A stretch of DNA of 64,000 bases from Zingiber officinale (lineage: Eukaryota; Streptophyta; Magnoliopsida; Zingiberales; Zingiberaceae). Position numbers and translations under genes: made by a program. The DNA lies in assembly GCF_018446385.1 (NCBI RefSeq), contig NC_055998.1, forward strand, positions 73,588,744 to 73,652,743, in the 5' to 3' direction. Shown in pieces: positions 12,501-24,516 of the stretch. Below the pieces are notes generated by a model that worked only from the letters and a program-made list of their open reading frames with translations, was not told the DNA's origin and searched no databases. Every line of letters begins with the position of its first letter. Position 1 is the first letter of the stretch.

Positions 12501-15000
12501 TCAAAATCATTCTTACCCTAGCTAATCGAGCCTCTTTTGATTGACCAGTTTTAACTGCACTTTTGAGCAGTCCTTGAGCCTGTAAACAAACCAAGAAGGA
12601 AATGAAATGAAAAGTCTAAAGAGGAAGAAAACAGGAAACAAAGAGTAGGCAATCAATCAGGAAAGCATACATATGATATGCCAGTGTCAAATATGTACCT
12701 CATCTAGCTGGTCTTGAACCTTTACATGAGAATCACTTAGATTCTCTTGCTGCTTGTTCATGCTTGGAGTAGACTTTGAAATTTCTCTCTCATTTTCTGC
12801 AGCATTAACAGCATTTTCTCTTTCAAGTTTTTCAGATCCTGATCTCTCTTTTTCAGGAGTCAAAGATGTCTCCTCATTTACCATGTTGTTGGCATTTGAA
12901 TTATCATCTAAAGCATGACCATTGCTGATAGATTCAATCTCCTTGTCTTCTAACAAAGGGGAGGAAGACAATTCAATGCTATTTTTCATAATTGAAGTGG
13001 CAACGTCTTCATTCACAAAGGAAGCTGAAGATTCCATATTATCTTCATTGGGTTGAACTTCCACCATATTATCATCATTCTGTCCCTCCTGACCAGTTTT
13101 TATCTCCAAAACAAGAGGATCCTTACTGGTCTCTGAAAGAGATTCTTTGCTTGATTCAGCCTTGTCATTAACTCCAACATCTATAGGATGCTCAGATTGA
13201 TGGTTTGTTGGTTCATCAGACTCTGCATATGATGCTGGTTTATCGTTACTTTCCTGTTGATTATCAACCCTAGCATTTGTAGGATTTTCAATGATGGATG
13301 GTTTTGACTGGCCCTGCATAGAGCACAGTGACCTTGTCTGATACACAAATTACAATTAGAAAACGTAAAAAGTAAAGGACTGCACGCCAACCTTATCTTT
13401 TGATTTTCTCCGATTCGAATAAACACCTTCAGCATTTAATGCTTTCTGCTCACGTGTCACTCCTAAAAATGAAAATAAAAGAAGTGCATCAACCTCAGTT
13501 CAAAAGATTGCAAGAAACAAGAAAAGAAAAATGAAAAAAGAAAAGAAAAAAGTATGAGCACCAAACATATTGCTCCAGAGGTTAAGGATAAAAAGAATTA
13601 CTACCTAAACCTTGAGAGCTAGATTGTTCATCGGCCAACTCGCTAACAACAAGTTTTGCTCTTCTATCCACAACTTCAAACAAATCTGTTTAAATGTGTT
13701 AGCACACTTCACATTAGGATGGAACAATATGACTTGCAAAGTGAATTTTAATAAGAAAAATGACAAAGAACAAATTGTATAGTCTACGAAACAGGAGAGT
13801 TGGCTTAACAGTGATGATTTGGAAGAAAAAGTAATAATTTGTTTATGTAATCCTTGAAGCTTAAATCATCTAATATTACTTAGTGTCTTTTCAAAATTTA
13901 GTATCACAACAGCAAAATCTTTCTTTCAGTAGTAACAATTTCTCGTGTATCAAAAATTGCAATTTGTTAGGTGATTTTTTTGTCACTACATTCATTTGCG
14001 GACTCAAATTTCAGCTCTACTAATAGTTGGCTTTTGAATTTTTCAGCATTCTTATGTTACTAATGATCCATCCTAACTGTTTGAGTTTGTGACCCAAATT
14101 TTGTTGTGTCGGGTGCAAAGGACTCACAAAGCGGCGTGAGAGCTTATAACCCAAAATCTATTGTTCCTGCCCCGAAAAACTCATGATGTGATGTATGTGG
14201 TACAACTTTAAATTACAAGAATCTTTGAGAGATTTGTGGTGGCAACGGAGGAATTGGGTCATTATGCATAATCCCAGAGCCCACCATTGACTCCAAACGG
14301 ACTTTTATTATTATTTTCACACACCTATTTATTATTTCAACTGCCCTACCCTGTTTTTTTACCCGTCAAAGGTTTGTCCATGTAAATCTATGTATTACTT
14401 GGTTTATGGTGGTTGAATATTTTTGTTATTTTTTGCTACCCTAGTTATGAAAGTTCAAAGTGGAAGTAGAAAATGCCACATACAAGTATACAATCTCTCT
14501 CTCAGCAACTTTGTATCAGACCATTGCCTCAGTACTAAGGTATTCTCATAACAATATAAATAAAGAAAGACAATACAATTCAAATCAATCCTTTGAATCG
14601 CAATAAAAATTAAATTTCATTTACGCTGTAACAAATTCCAACTTCGGATGACTGGTCTCACATTTCTGGATGGAAGAAGAATTTTCAGCGCCTAAATGAG
14701 AAAATACGGTTGCAAGTATACGAAAAAACACAAAATAAACATAGAATCGCTCTTATATCTTGTGTTCCCAAACGGAGTTGTTAACGCGGTAACACCCAAT
14801 GCAGATACGCAAAACAAAGCGATGATACCTCAGATTCAATGGGGCTTCGATCGGTACTCACAAGAAAATAACATGTAAATAAGTGATCCAGTGCAAGGCA
14901 ACAAAACCTTGCTACAAAGAAACAGATCTCGGGGAAATAAAAGGCAGGAAACAGAGAAAAGGGTAGGCGTACCTTCGGCGACCTTGAGCCAGGACGCCAT
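6519..15000 (-). CDS. GC1: Golgin candidate 1 (golgin-84 type Golgi tether), 21 exons
   Basis: This is a tail-anchored coiled-coil protein of the Golgi, of the golgin-84 family that tethers vesicles and shapes cisternae. Exons in transcript order: 15000-14973, 13685-13605, 13462-13392, 13313-12699, 12579-12517, 11653-11576, 11454-11251, 10587-10531, 10421-10347, 10271-10200, 9699-9637, 9555-9457, 8516-8445, 8286-8218, 7840-7793, 7705-7610, 7511-7435, 7072-7027, 6945-6847, 6754-6710, 6587-6519. All phases join, giving 708 residues; I recall 707 for the Arabidopsis protein. The N-terminus MASWLKVAEDLFEVVDRRAK is diagnostic. A polar acidic low-complexity region (about 63-265) is followed by a long coiled coil (about 270-620). 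Then come EPLPLYHRHM, the conserved LDSGAVRATRFLWRYP, and a single membrane span at about 665-684 near the C-terminus. The second-last coding exon is only 45 bases. The gene looks intact. Confidence 0.95.
9149..9302 (-). mobile_element. SINE-like insertion with 15-bp target duplication in a golgin intron
   Basis: A 154-base block, unlike the AT-rich intron around it, is flanked by perfect direct repeats TACATACACATTCAT at 9134-9148 and 9303-9317. Read on the minus strand, it begins near GGTTGATTCCC, close to the RNA polymerase III B box (GGTTCGANTCC), and continues with CCCCGTGATTTATCTCC-type sequence seen in tRNA-derived plant SINEs. No A box is seen, so the copy is probably 5'-truncated. 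The long duplication indicates target-primed insertion rather than a DNA transposon or LTR element. Confidence 0.6.
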
Positions 15001-15414
15001 GAGGAGAAGGGCTCGTCGATCGGAGAAACGGCTAAAATGAGGAAGCAGAAGGGCCTGGGCGCATTGGAATGGGCGGAGATCCGATGGGGAGACGAGATCC
15101 TGGCGAGTCGCCGAGGCTGTAGCAGGGGGGATTTGTGTTGCGTTAGTTGCTTTGATTTGAAGGCTTTACTCTTATTTGTTTTCCTTTGATGATGTGTGTT
15201 TACTTGGATAGAAATTAGGGAGGAATTCTTTGTTCTTTACTTAGGAAGGATGAAAATTGCGTCGAAATGGGAGCACCTTATTATTATTATTTTTTAATTT
15301 ATTTTTTAAAATTTTTTAATTAATATCCAACACTTTAAATTCGTAAATTTTCCATCAATTAATAGAATAAATTTAAAAGCACTCATAAAGATTATCAAAA
15401 ATATCAACTTAGAT
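15001..15414 (-). promoter_or_regulatory. Golgin 5' leader and promoter region
   Basis: GC-richer sequence next to the golgin ATG (about 15001-15130) is the likely 5' UTR. It is followed by AT-rich DNA up to the first base of the Tat-1 5' LTR. The element therefore inserted about 0.4 kb upstream of the golgin start codon, in head-to-head orientation. No clear TATA box was identified. Confidence 0.5.
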
Positions 15415-16286
15415 TCTGATACGATGATAATGAAGGTGCCCCATCCCGCTGTCACGATAGAGGTCAAAGTCAAGGCGGTCAACGCGTTGATGGCATCGGC
15501 CGGTCGAGAGAAGCATACCCCGATCGGGGAGAAGGCTCCAATCCACCGTTGCCTTCGACACAGGTAGAAGTCAAACGACCGACGTTCAATGAAGACAAGG
15601 TACAGAAGTCGTCCGAGCGGCTTCCCCACTTGGCAAGGCACCAGGATTCGGCATTTGCAGATGAAACTTCGGCCGAGTGGCTACCCCGCTCGGCCTGGCA
15701 GCAGGTCTCAGTAGTGGTAGAGTGGAACTTCGGTCGAGTGGACACACACAGGAGTAGCAAGGTTTTGGCCGACCAGAAGGGACACCAAAGTGGTGAAAGT
15801 CTGGCCGAGCGGCCAACCCGTTCGGCCTAGCAGTACAGTACGCTGATATCCATCGACATCCTTTTGGGAGTTGGTGCCGCCAACACCAGGCATGGACAGC
15901 CAGAAGATTGTACGGCTGAAGCTTCCATTGTCACTTCAGAGATATGCTCGGCCCGTTAAGGTACTGTGTTAATGATACTTTACTGACAAGTCTTTTCAGG
16001 GACAACTTTGAGAGCGTGCATGCACGCTACCGGAGCTCTATATAAAGGGGGGTCCAAGCATCGATGGAGATATGCAATATTCACTGTTTGCGCTACAGTC
16101 TTCTTGCTCTGCCTTATACTTCATCGTCGATGACTGACTTGAGCGTCGGAGAGCCAACGCCGGGGACCCCTTCCCTGGCTCGGCACTAACGTAGTTTGTA
16201 TTGCAGGTCTGAGCGGAGTCAACAGGCGAGTCAGTGGGAGCACCACATCTCCGGCTTTCCATCTCATAAACTTTTGGACAAGATCA
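15415..16286 (+). repeat. Tat-1 5' LTR
   Basis: 872 bases that recur in diverged form at 42163-43120. The first bases read TCTGAT where the 3' copy has TGTGAT, so the canonical TG is mutated; the end is GATCA. Inside are several CCGAG...CTCGG palindromic units (15610-15835) and a TATA element. Confidence 0.85.
16039..16046 (+). promoter_or_regulatory. TATA box of the Tat-1 5' LTR
   Basis: The octamer TATATAAA, followed by a G-run, sits about 240 bases before the LTR end. The same motif is present at 42873-42880 in the 3' LTR, which supports a conserved plus-strand pol II promoter. Confidence 0.65.
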
Positions 16287-16289
16287 TAT

Positions 16290-16310
16290 TTGGTGTCGTT
16301 TGTGGGAACG
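16290..16310 (+). other. Tat-1 primer-binding site region
   Basis: Immediately inside the 5' LTR lies TTGGTGTCGTTTGTGGGAAC. Tat-lineage elements usually have TTGGCGCCGTCTGTGGGAA here. The similar stretch at 48675-48700 in Tat-2 supports the assignment. Both copies deviate from the usual form by transitions. Confidence 0.65.
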
Positions 16311-16333
16311 TAGCCTGCATCCGAGCCTAGAAG

Positions 16334-17535
16334 ATGGAGGACGTTGGACGACTCACCACCGTGACGCTCACCCAAGAAGAGCTCGACATGCTCGTTCAAG
16401 CTCGAGCGGCCAAAATGATTGAGCAGTAGCAACAACAGGCGTTAGTCGATCGGCAAGCGTCACAACCTGCAACATCGGTGGCCAGGAGACGAGCGGGGCA
16501 GGAAGATCGAACGAAGCAAATCTCTGTATGGGGGCAAAATAGAAGGCCGACTGGCACACAAGAGGAAGCGCCGCCCGCTCCGATCCCCTTCCATCGCGCC
16601 TTATTCCAAACCCCCTCAGAAATAGCTCAGACGAATCAAGAACAGGATTCGTCTTCGGATGATGCTCCCATTCGGGATGCATGAAAGGGCAAGGCGACCC
16701 GAAGCAACGCGTCGCCTAAACGAATCAATCGATTGTTCTTTGTGGAGATCTTACAAGACCCTCTACCTAGACACTATAGCCCACTGGTGATCGGGGCATA
16801 CAACGGATCGACCGAGCCAGACGATCATCTGGATAGGTTCGATAATGAAGCCACACTGCACTAGTATACGAATGGAGTGAAGTACCGAGTCTTTCTCACT
16901 ACTCTTTCCGGCTTAGCGCAGCATTGGTTTAAACGATTGCCGGATGAATCTATACACAACTTCAAGGACTTTCGAGCTGCATTCTTACATCACTTCGCCA
17001 GCAGCTAACGCTATTAAAAGACGAGTGTCAATCTCTTCTCTCTAAAGCAAGGATCGAAAGAAATGCTCTGGGCCTACATATAGCATTTTAATCAAGTAGT
17101 CATAGACATACCCTCGATCTCATCCGAGACAATTGTCGAGGGAGATTTCTTCCGATCGCTCATCAAGAAGCCGCCCAGGGACTTCGACCACATGCTAAAG
17201 AAGGCCAACGAGTACATAAATGTGGAAGAAGCCCAAGAGGCCAGAAGAAATGAGGCGCTGACCGAACCCTTGGCGTTGACCGAGCGCCGACCATCAAGTA
17301 GCCATCAGCCGACCATCAAGCAGCCATCAGCCGCCCAAGGGGCCGAGGGTCGAAGGGGCACAACTGCACTAGGAGAGCAAGACACATGCCGTGCAGCATA
17401 TGGCTTTCGGCTAGCATAAGGCGACAAAAGGTAAAATGCGGGCACTGATGTTTTGTTCTTTCCATCAATCGGCGACCCACAATACGGGTGATTGCCGCTG
17501 TCTGACACCAATCGTCAGCTGACCGGCTCCAAGAG
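16334..17535 (+). pseudogene. Tat-1 gag, broken
   Basis: From ATG 16334 (MEDVGRLTTV) one frame can be followed to the copia insertion with several in-frame stops, for example after residue 33. The capsid-type gag domain is seen at about 16730-17260 (GAYNGSTEPDDHLDRF, LSGLAQHWFKRLPD, EGDFFRSLIKK, ANEYINVEEAQ). A zinc-knuckle-like motif C-x2-H-x4-H-x4-C (CSFHQSATHNTGDC) follows at about 17455-17500 after a frame change. The gag/protease region resumes at 33408 beyond the copia element. The structural protein would form the virus-like particle; this copy cannot encode one. Confidence 0.8.
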
Positions 17536-18136
17536 GGTACTGTTGGTTGCTACTCGGAAAACCTAGAGGTTCCACTGTACAAAAATTTTGTACAAAGGTC
17601 TGAACATTTTCCTAGCTACCATGTGTTCTTTTAAATTAAATTTTGGATCGCCTGCGGAACTTAACACGTTTGATCCAAAACTTAATTTATTTGTTCTTTT
17701 AGGTTTAGACTTGGATCTCCTGCGGAACTTAACACGTTTGATCCAAATCACCTAAGTTATTAATTCCATTAAATATTAATTTCCATAATTGGTTCCCAGT
17801 ACTGACGTAGCGAGGCACATGACCTTCTTGGATATGGGAGCAACTACCACCGACTAGACAAAACCTTTTATGGAAAGCTAATATTTAATTTCCTAAAATA
17901 ACTTTAGGTTAACCGAAAGGAACAATCAAATCACAAGGAAAAGAAATAAACATAAGAACACTACATCGAAAATAAATTCAAAATACTAGAATCGTAAGCC
18001 TCTTGTATTTGGTATTATTTCCAAAAATAACTAGTATGATGCGGAAGGGAAAAATTACTAGTTTTACCTTCTAGAAAGGCCTCTTGATCTTCTACCGTAT
18101 TCCTCTTCTAACCTCGGACGTTGTGTGGGCAACGAT

Positions 18137-18799
18137 TGATAAAGAAACCTTGTAAATGGATCGCCTTGAAATTCAGCTTAGGGAAGGGTATTGACGCCAC
18201 ACTCAAGCAAGATGAGAAGGTGAGTGATAAGTCATGGAGTTTTGATCGCCACAAGTTGCCTTGAAAAGATCGAAATTAGTTCTTTGCCTAAGAACAAGAA
18301 GGAAGCTCTCACAAAAGATAAACTCAAATTTTCATTCAAACTTACATGATTTGTCATACAAAAGTTCTCCTATTTAACATCCCTTAAGATCCCCTATGCA
18401 CTAATTATGCAATAAATATCATGCTTGCATGCATGGGTTTTATTATCCACTAATGCAACCACTAATCCCTAATACTAGCTTAATGCAACCATGCATGCAT
18501 GGTATTTGTTATACTAGCTTAGGAACTTTCAAAAATGCATTAAAAACCCACAAAGGACATCAAAAGTCACTTTAGAAAAACCCCCCATGCATGCACACGA
18601 AAATGGTCCTCATGTTGGTCCAATTTCACTTTCAAATTGAAGGAATGTGATCCACTTAGTTGTTGCCTCCATTGTGCATTGATCCTCCTTTTCCTTGAGC
18701 CTCATTATTAAGCTTTCCAAAGCTTGCTTCATTCTCTTTGTCTTGGACCTTATCATGGGTCCCCCAATTCCCTTCAATGCCTCTTCTTGGCTCACATCA
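18137..18799 (-). repeat. CRM-type gypsy 3' LTR
   Basis: 663 bases beginning TGATAAAG and ending CACATCA on the plus strand. It matches 23848-24516. Its inner 190 bases also encode the last part of the polyprotein. Confidence 0.92.
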
Positions 18800-21700
18800 T
18801 TCCCTCCTTCTTTAGGTAAATTCGTCCTCGAATTTAGGTCTTCATCTCCTACATCAAAAGGACTCAAATCAGCCATATTAAATGTTGCACTAACACCATA
18901 CTCACCGGGCAAATCAATTTTGTAAGCATTGTCATTAATTCTTTCCAACACTTGGAATGGTCCATCTCCTCTTGGTTGAAGCTTTGATTTCCTTTGGGTT
19001 GGAAACCGTTCCTTCCTCATATGAACCCACACCCAATCACCGGGTTCAAGGACCACTCTTTTTCTCCCTTTATTGGCTCGATTTGCATATTGCTCTATTT
19101 TCTTCTCAATTTGAGCTTTAACTTGCTCATGAAGCTTCTTCACATATTCTGCCTTTGTTTTTCCATCCTTGTGAACTAAAGAAGAAGTGTTAGGTAAAGG
19201 AAGCAAATCAAGAGGTGTTAGTGGATTGAACCCATAAACAATCTCAAAAGGAGAAAATTGAGTAGTAGAATGGACTGCCCTATTATAAGCAAATTCAACA
19301 TGAGGTAAACATTATTCCCAAGACTTAATGTTCTTCTTAATAATTGCTCTAAGAAGAGTAGAAAGTGTCCTATTTACCACCTCAGTCTGGCCGTCAGTTT
19401 GTGGGTGGCATGTGGTGGAGAAAAGAAGCTTTGTTCCCAGCTTGTTCCATAAGGTCCTCCAAAAATGGCTTAAAAATTTGGTGTCACGATCTGAAACAAT
19501 GCTCCTAGGCATGCTATGAAGTCTTACCACCTCTTTGAAAAACAAATCTGTCACATGAGTTGCATCATCCACTTTGTGGCAAGGTATAAAGTGTGCCATC
19601 TTGGAGAATCTATCAACTACCACAAAAATGGAGTCCTTACCTTTTTGAGTACGTGGTAGCCCTAAAACAAAATCCATAGACAAGTCAATCCAAGGAAAAT
19701 TAGGAATAGGCAAAGGCGTGTAAAGTCCATGAGGTAATGTCTTAGATTTTGCTTTTCTACACACAATGCATTGTGCACAAAATTTCTGCACATCGTGTTT
19801 CATGTGTGGCCAATAAAAATGTTCAAGCAGCATTTCTAAGGTCTTTTGAACCCCAAAGTGTCCCATTAAACCCCCCTCATGTGCTTCCCTAACTAGCAAT
19901 TTACGCATGGATCCTCTAGGCACACAAAGTCTGTTATTCTTAAACAAGTAGTTGTCATGCCTAGCAAACCCATTTTGTGATTTCTTTTCACACGCAGCAT
20001 ATAATTGGGAAAACTCATTATCATGTATATACAATTCCTTAAGATGTTCAAAGCCAAGCAATTTAGTTTCAAGTGTAGCTAACAAGTTATACCTTCTTGA
20101 AAGTGCATCTGCTACAACGTTTACCTTTCCTTGCTTATGCTTAATCACATAAGGAAATTGTTCAAGAAATTCGACCCATTTGGCATGCCTTTTGTTGAGC
20201 TTCCCTTGCCCTTTCAAATACTTCAAAGATTCATGATCACTATGAATGACAAATTCTTTAGACAAAAGATAATGCTGTCATGTTTGTAATGCTCTAACAA
20301 GTGCATACAATTCTATATCATAAGTGGAATAGTTGAGAGTGACGCCACTTAGTTTCTCACTAAAATATGCGATGGGATGATCATCTTGAAGTAAAATAGC
20401 CCCAATACCCACATGAGATGCATCACATTCAATTTCAAAAGATTTGGAAAAATCAGGTAAAGCAAGAATGGGTGCATGTGTGAGTTTATCCTTAAGTGTT
20501 TGAAATGCCTTTTCTTGATTCTCTCCCCATCTAAAACCCATGTTTTTCTTAACAATTTCATTTAGAGGTGTTGCCACTGTGCTGAAGTCCTTCACAAACC
20601 TCCTATAGAAACTTGCCAACCCATGGAAGCTCCTAACCTCACTCACAGTTTTAGGAGTTGGCCAATCTCTAATGGCCTTGACTTTCCCTTCATCAACCTG
20701 CACTCCTTTAGAACTTATGACAAAACCAAGAAAAACCACATGAGTAGTGCAAAAAGAACATTTTTCTAAGTTAGCATATAGTTTTTCCTTTCTAAGGACA
20801 TGCAAGACAGATTGGAGATGTGCAAGATGCTCAACAAAACTCTTGGAATATACCAAAATATCATCAAAGTATACTACCACAAATTTTCCAAGAAATTCTC
20901 GTAAGACATGGTTCATAAGCCTCATAAAAGTACTTGGTGCATTAGTTAACCCAAAAGGCATTACCAACCATTCATACAATCCATATTTGGTTTTGAAAGC
21001 TATTTTCCATTCATCCCCTTCCCTTATCCTAATTTGATGGTACCCACTTTTCAAATCAATTTTAGAAAAGAAGCAAGCACCATGCAATTCATCAAGCAAA
21101 TCATCAAGTCTAGGGATAGGATGTCTATACCGAATTGTGATGTTGTTGATTGCTCTACAGTCAGTGCACATCCTCTATGATCCATCCTTTTTAGGCACCA
21201 AAATTATGGGTACAGCACAAGGACTTAAACTTTCTCTAACCCATCCTTTTTGCAATAACTCCTCCACTTGATTTTGTATCTCCTTTGTTTCTTGAGGATT
21301 GCTCCTATAAGCTGGCCTATTGGGCAGAGAAGCGCCAGGAATAAGGTCTATTTGGTGTTCAATCCCCCTCATTGGTGGCAAACTGTGAGGTACTTCCTTG
21401 GGAAACACATCCTCAAAATCCTGTAAAATAACAACAACATCACTAGGCAAGGAGTTAGGGTTAGATTCCAAGCAAGTTTCCTTGCTCAAAAGAAGAAATA
21501 TAGGCTGCCTTGTCAAATAAGCTTTCTTCACCTCACTTCCTCTTGTAAATAAATTTTCTATTTTTCTCTCTTTCTTTTCCTCATTCTCTCTTTTCTTTTG
21601 AATTTTGTCCTCAAAATCAAGTATTTTCTTTTTCACACACTCTTTCTTTTTCTTAAGCTCTCGCTCTTCTTTTTCTCTTTTCTCTCTCATTTTTATTTGA

Positions 21701-23280
21701 TCCTCACAAACCTCCCTTGGTGATAACGGTACAAGTGTGACTTTGCGAGAATTGTGGACAAAAGAGAACTTGTTGGAGAATCCATCATGGTGAGCTCGCC
21801 TATCAAACTGCCAAGGCCTTCCAAGAAGAATGTGGCTTGCCTCCATAGGCACAATATCACATAGAACTTGATCTTCATATTTGCCAATGGAAAAATTAAT
21901 CAACACTTGCTGGTTCACTACCAATTCACCACTATTACTAAGCCATTGGAGTTTATATGATCTTGCATGTGGTGTAGTCTTGAGGTTGAGTTTGGTGACC
22001 ATCCTAGTACTTGCCACATTGGTACAACTTCCACCATCAATGATCATAGAGCATGTTTTACCTTGAATAAGGCAGCGGGTATGAAAAATATTTTCTCTTT
22101 GGTCCTCCTCATGCTCCTTGGCTTGACTTCCCAATAATCTCCTAACCACCAAGAGATCTCCATCTTGCGCATAGGCTGCTCCATCATTTTCCTCATCGCT
22201 TGAGGAAGAGGAATGAGAAGTAATTTCTTTACTAGAGATACTTCCATTATCTCTCACCACCATAGTCTTCTTATTCGGGCATTCGGATGCAATATGACAT
22301 TTTCCCAAACACCTAAAACACTTGATATCCCTACTCTTAGAAGTGGAAGAAGAGGTAGTAGGAATAGGCTTCTTAGTGCTTGCTGCCTCCTTAGAATTTG
22401 AAGAAGAACCCTCCTTCTTTGGCTTGTCCTTCCAACTTGAAGAGTAGTTTGAAGAAGATGATTTCTTCATAACGCCCTTTCTCTTTAATTGTTGCTCTAT
22501 TTTCATTGCTTGATGCACTAAGTCATCAAGCTCCACATAATGTTGTAACTCCACAATGTCTCCAATGTCTCGGTTTAGGCCATGGAGAAACTGAGCCATG
22601 GTAGCTTCCCTATCCTCCACAATATTGGCCCTAATCAAAGCCACCTCCATCTCCTTATAGTAATCATCCACACTCCTACTCCCTTGGGTGAGTCTTTGCA
22701 ATTTGTTGTGCAATTCCCTATGGTAGTGGGAAGGCACAAATCTCCTTCTCATCAAAGTCTTCATTTCGTCCCAAGTGTTGATAGGATGCTCTTCATACCT
22801 TCTTCTCTCCTTTTGCAATTGATCCCACCAAATTAAGGTATAATCGGTGAACTCAAGGGCATCCACCTTTACTTTCTTTGCATCATTGTAATTGTGGCAT
22901 GAAAAAATTTGTTCTATTTTCATCTCCCATGCAAGATATGTTTCAGGATCATTCCTCCCTTGGAAGGAAGGTATCTGGACTTTCACACCTCCTAGATCAT
23001 CTTCTCGTCTATGGTCTCTACCTCCTCTTTCATGTCTTCTTCCCCCTTCATGCCTCCTTCTTTCTCTTGGTGAATCATAGAATGGTTCACTTTGACGAAA
23101 TTATTCATGATTAGAATTGCCCTCACGGTTCGAAACTTTTTCTCCTTCAAGTCGGTCCATCCTTTCGTGTATTTCTTCAAGTTGTCTTTGAAGTATTCTC
23201 TCAAATTGTTGAGTAAGTGCCTCAATTTGAAGCCTATTAAGATCTCACCTAGGGGAATTAGGTGATTTTTCCCCACTCAT
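18610..23280 (-). pseudogene. CRM-type gag-pol polyprotein, one frame with five stops
   Basis: From ATG at 23280-23278 (MSGEKSPNSP) one reading frame of 1557 codons runs to 18610 with only five in-frame stops, at 23245-23247, 23101-23103, 21175-21177, 20278-20280 and 19312-19314. Domains in order: gag (IPSFQGRNDPETYLAWE, about 22960); CCHC knuckle CFRCLGKCHIASEC (22279-22320); protease DGGS (about 22040); RT with intact YFDD (20860-20871); RNase H; integrase zinc finger and D-D-E core (19950-19330); and a C-terminal GPMIRSKTKRMKQ segment. The stops at 21175 and 20278 sit where KKDGSWRMC and LQTWQHY are expected, so both are Trp codons changed by G-to-A. The last 63 codons overlap the 3' LTR. 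There is no frameshift, so decay is recent. Confidence 0.92.
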
Positions 23281-23831
23281 GCTTGCAACAAAAAAATAGA
23301 AGATGACAAGGAAAATTACAAAAGAAATGTTAGACGGACCTCACCACTCTACTCACGTGGTTGCACTCAAATTTATCCACTCAGCTTCCTTTATAAGCTC
23401 TTAAGGAAAGAACCTTATCAATATCTTTCTCAAGACAACAAGTAGACAATCAAGTGAATAAGAAACCAACAAGAGAAATATGAGTAGAACAAGAGAAATA
23501 AACGGATAAAACGAGAAATTCAGCAATGACCAAGAGCAATGGAAGGAATATATCTTTGAATTTAGATTTCACAAAGAAAGAATATTGAGTCCTTTCAATT
23601 CACAAATCCTCCTCCTTTTTTTTCTTTTTTTTTTTCAATCAGAAATCAATGACTCTAATGATTTTTTTTTCTTTTTTGTTTTTTTTTCAAATTTTCCTTC
23701 TTTTTTTTTTTTTTTGAGTTGAGGACCCAAATAGCGAATAGAAATTTATGATAGATAGGGACGAAGAGATCAACAAAGATGGACAAGAACAAAGATGAAA
23801 ACAAGACACAAACCTGAAAATCAAGGAGCCA

Positions 23832-23847
23832 AGGCTCTGATACCAAA
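23832..23847 (-). other. CRM-type element primer-binding site (tRNA-Met)
   Basis: The minus strand reads TTTGGTATCAGAGCC directly after the 5' LTR end, complementary to the 3' end of initiator methionyl-tRNA. This fixes the element's orientation. Confidence 0.85.
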
Positions 23848-24516
23848 TGATAAAGAAACCTTGTAAATGGATCGCCTTGAAATTCAGCTTAGGGAAGAGT
23901 ATTGACGCCACACTCAAGCAAGATGAGAAGGTGAGTGATAAGTCATGGAGTTTTGATCGCCACAAATTGCCTTGATAAGATCGAAATTAGTTCTTTGCCT
24001 AAGAACAAGAAGGAAGCTCTCACAAAAGATAAACTCAAATTTTCATTCAAACTTACATGATTTGTCATACAAGAGTTCTCCTATTTAACATCCCTTAAGA
24101 TCCCCTATGCACTAATTATGCAATAAATATCATGCTTGCATGCATGGGTTTTATTATCCACTAATGCAACCACTAATCCCTAATACTAGCTTAATGCAAC
24201 CATGCATGCATGGTATTTGTTATACTAGCTTAGGAACATTCAAAAATGCATTAAAAACCCACAAAGGACATCAAAAGTCACTTTAGAAACCCCCCCCCCC
24301 CCCATGCATGCACACGAAAATGGTCCTCATGTTGGTCCAATTTCACTTTCAAATTGAAGGAATGTGATCTACTTAGTTGTTGCCTCCATTGTGCATTGAT
24401 CCTCCTTTTCCTTGAGCCTCATTATTAAGCCTTCCAAAGCTTGCTTCATTCTCTTAGTCTTGGACCTTGTCCTGGGTCCCCCAATTCCCTTCAATGCCTC
24501 TTCTTGGCTCACATCA
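23848..24516 (-). repeat. CRM-type gypsy 5' LTR
   Basis: 669 bases matching 18137-18799. A poly-C run near 24289-24302 is longer than the C-run at the same place in the other LTR. Other differences are scattered single substitutions. Confidence 0.92.

Larger units (their letters stand above)
18137..24516 (-). mobile_element. Ty3/gypsy chromovirus, probable CRM type, nested in the copia LTR
   Basis: A 6380-base element with LTRs 18137-18799 (3') and 23848-24516 (5'), flanked by perfect ACGAT duplications (18132-18136 and 24517-24521). On the minus strand it has a primer-binding site complementary to initiator tRNA-Met, a single gag-pol frame in the order gag, protease, RT, RNase H, integrase, and a polyprotein end that runs into the 3' LTR. 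That overlap, together with a GPMIRSKTKRMKQ-like tail in place of a chromodomain, is what I know of the centromeric CRM lineage. By eye the LTRs differ at about ten positions plus a poly-C length change, so this is the youngest complete insertion of the stack. Confidence 0.88.
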
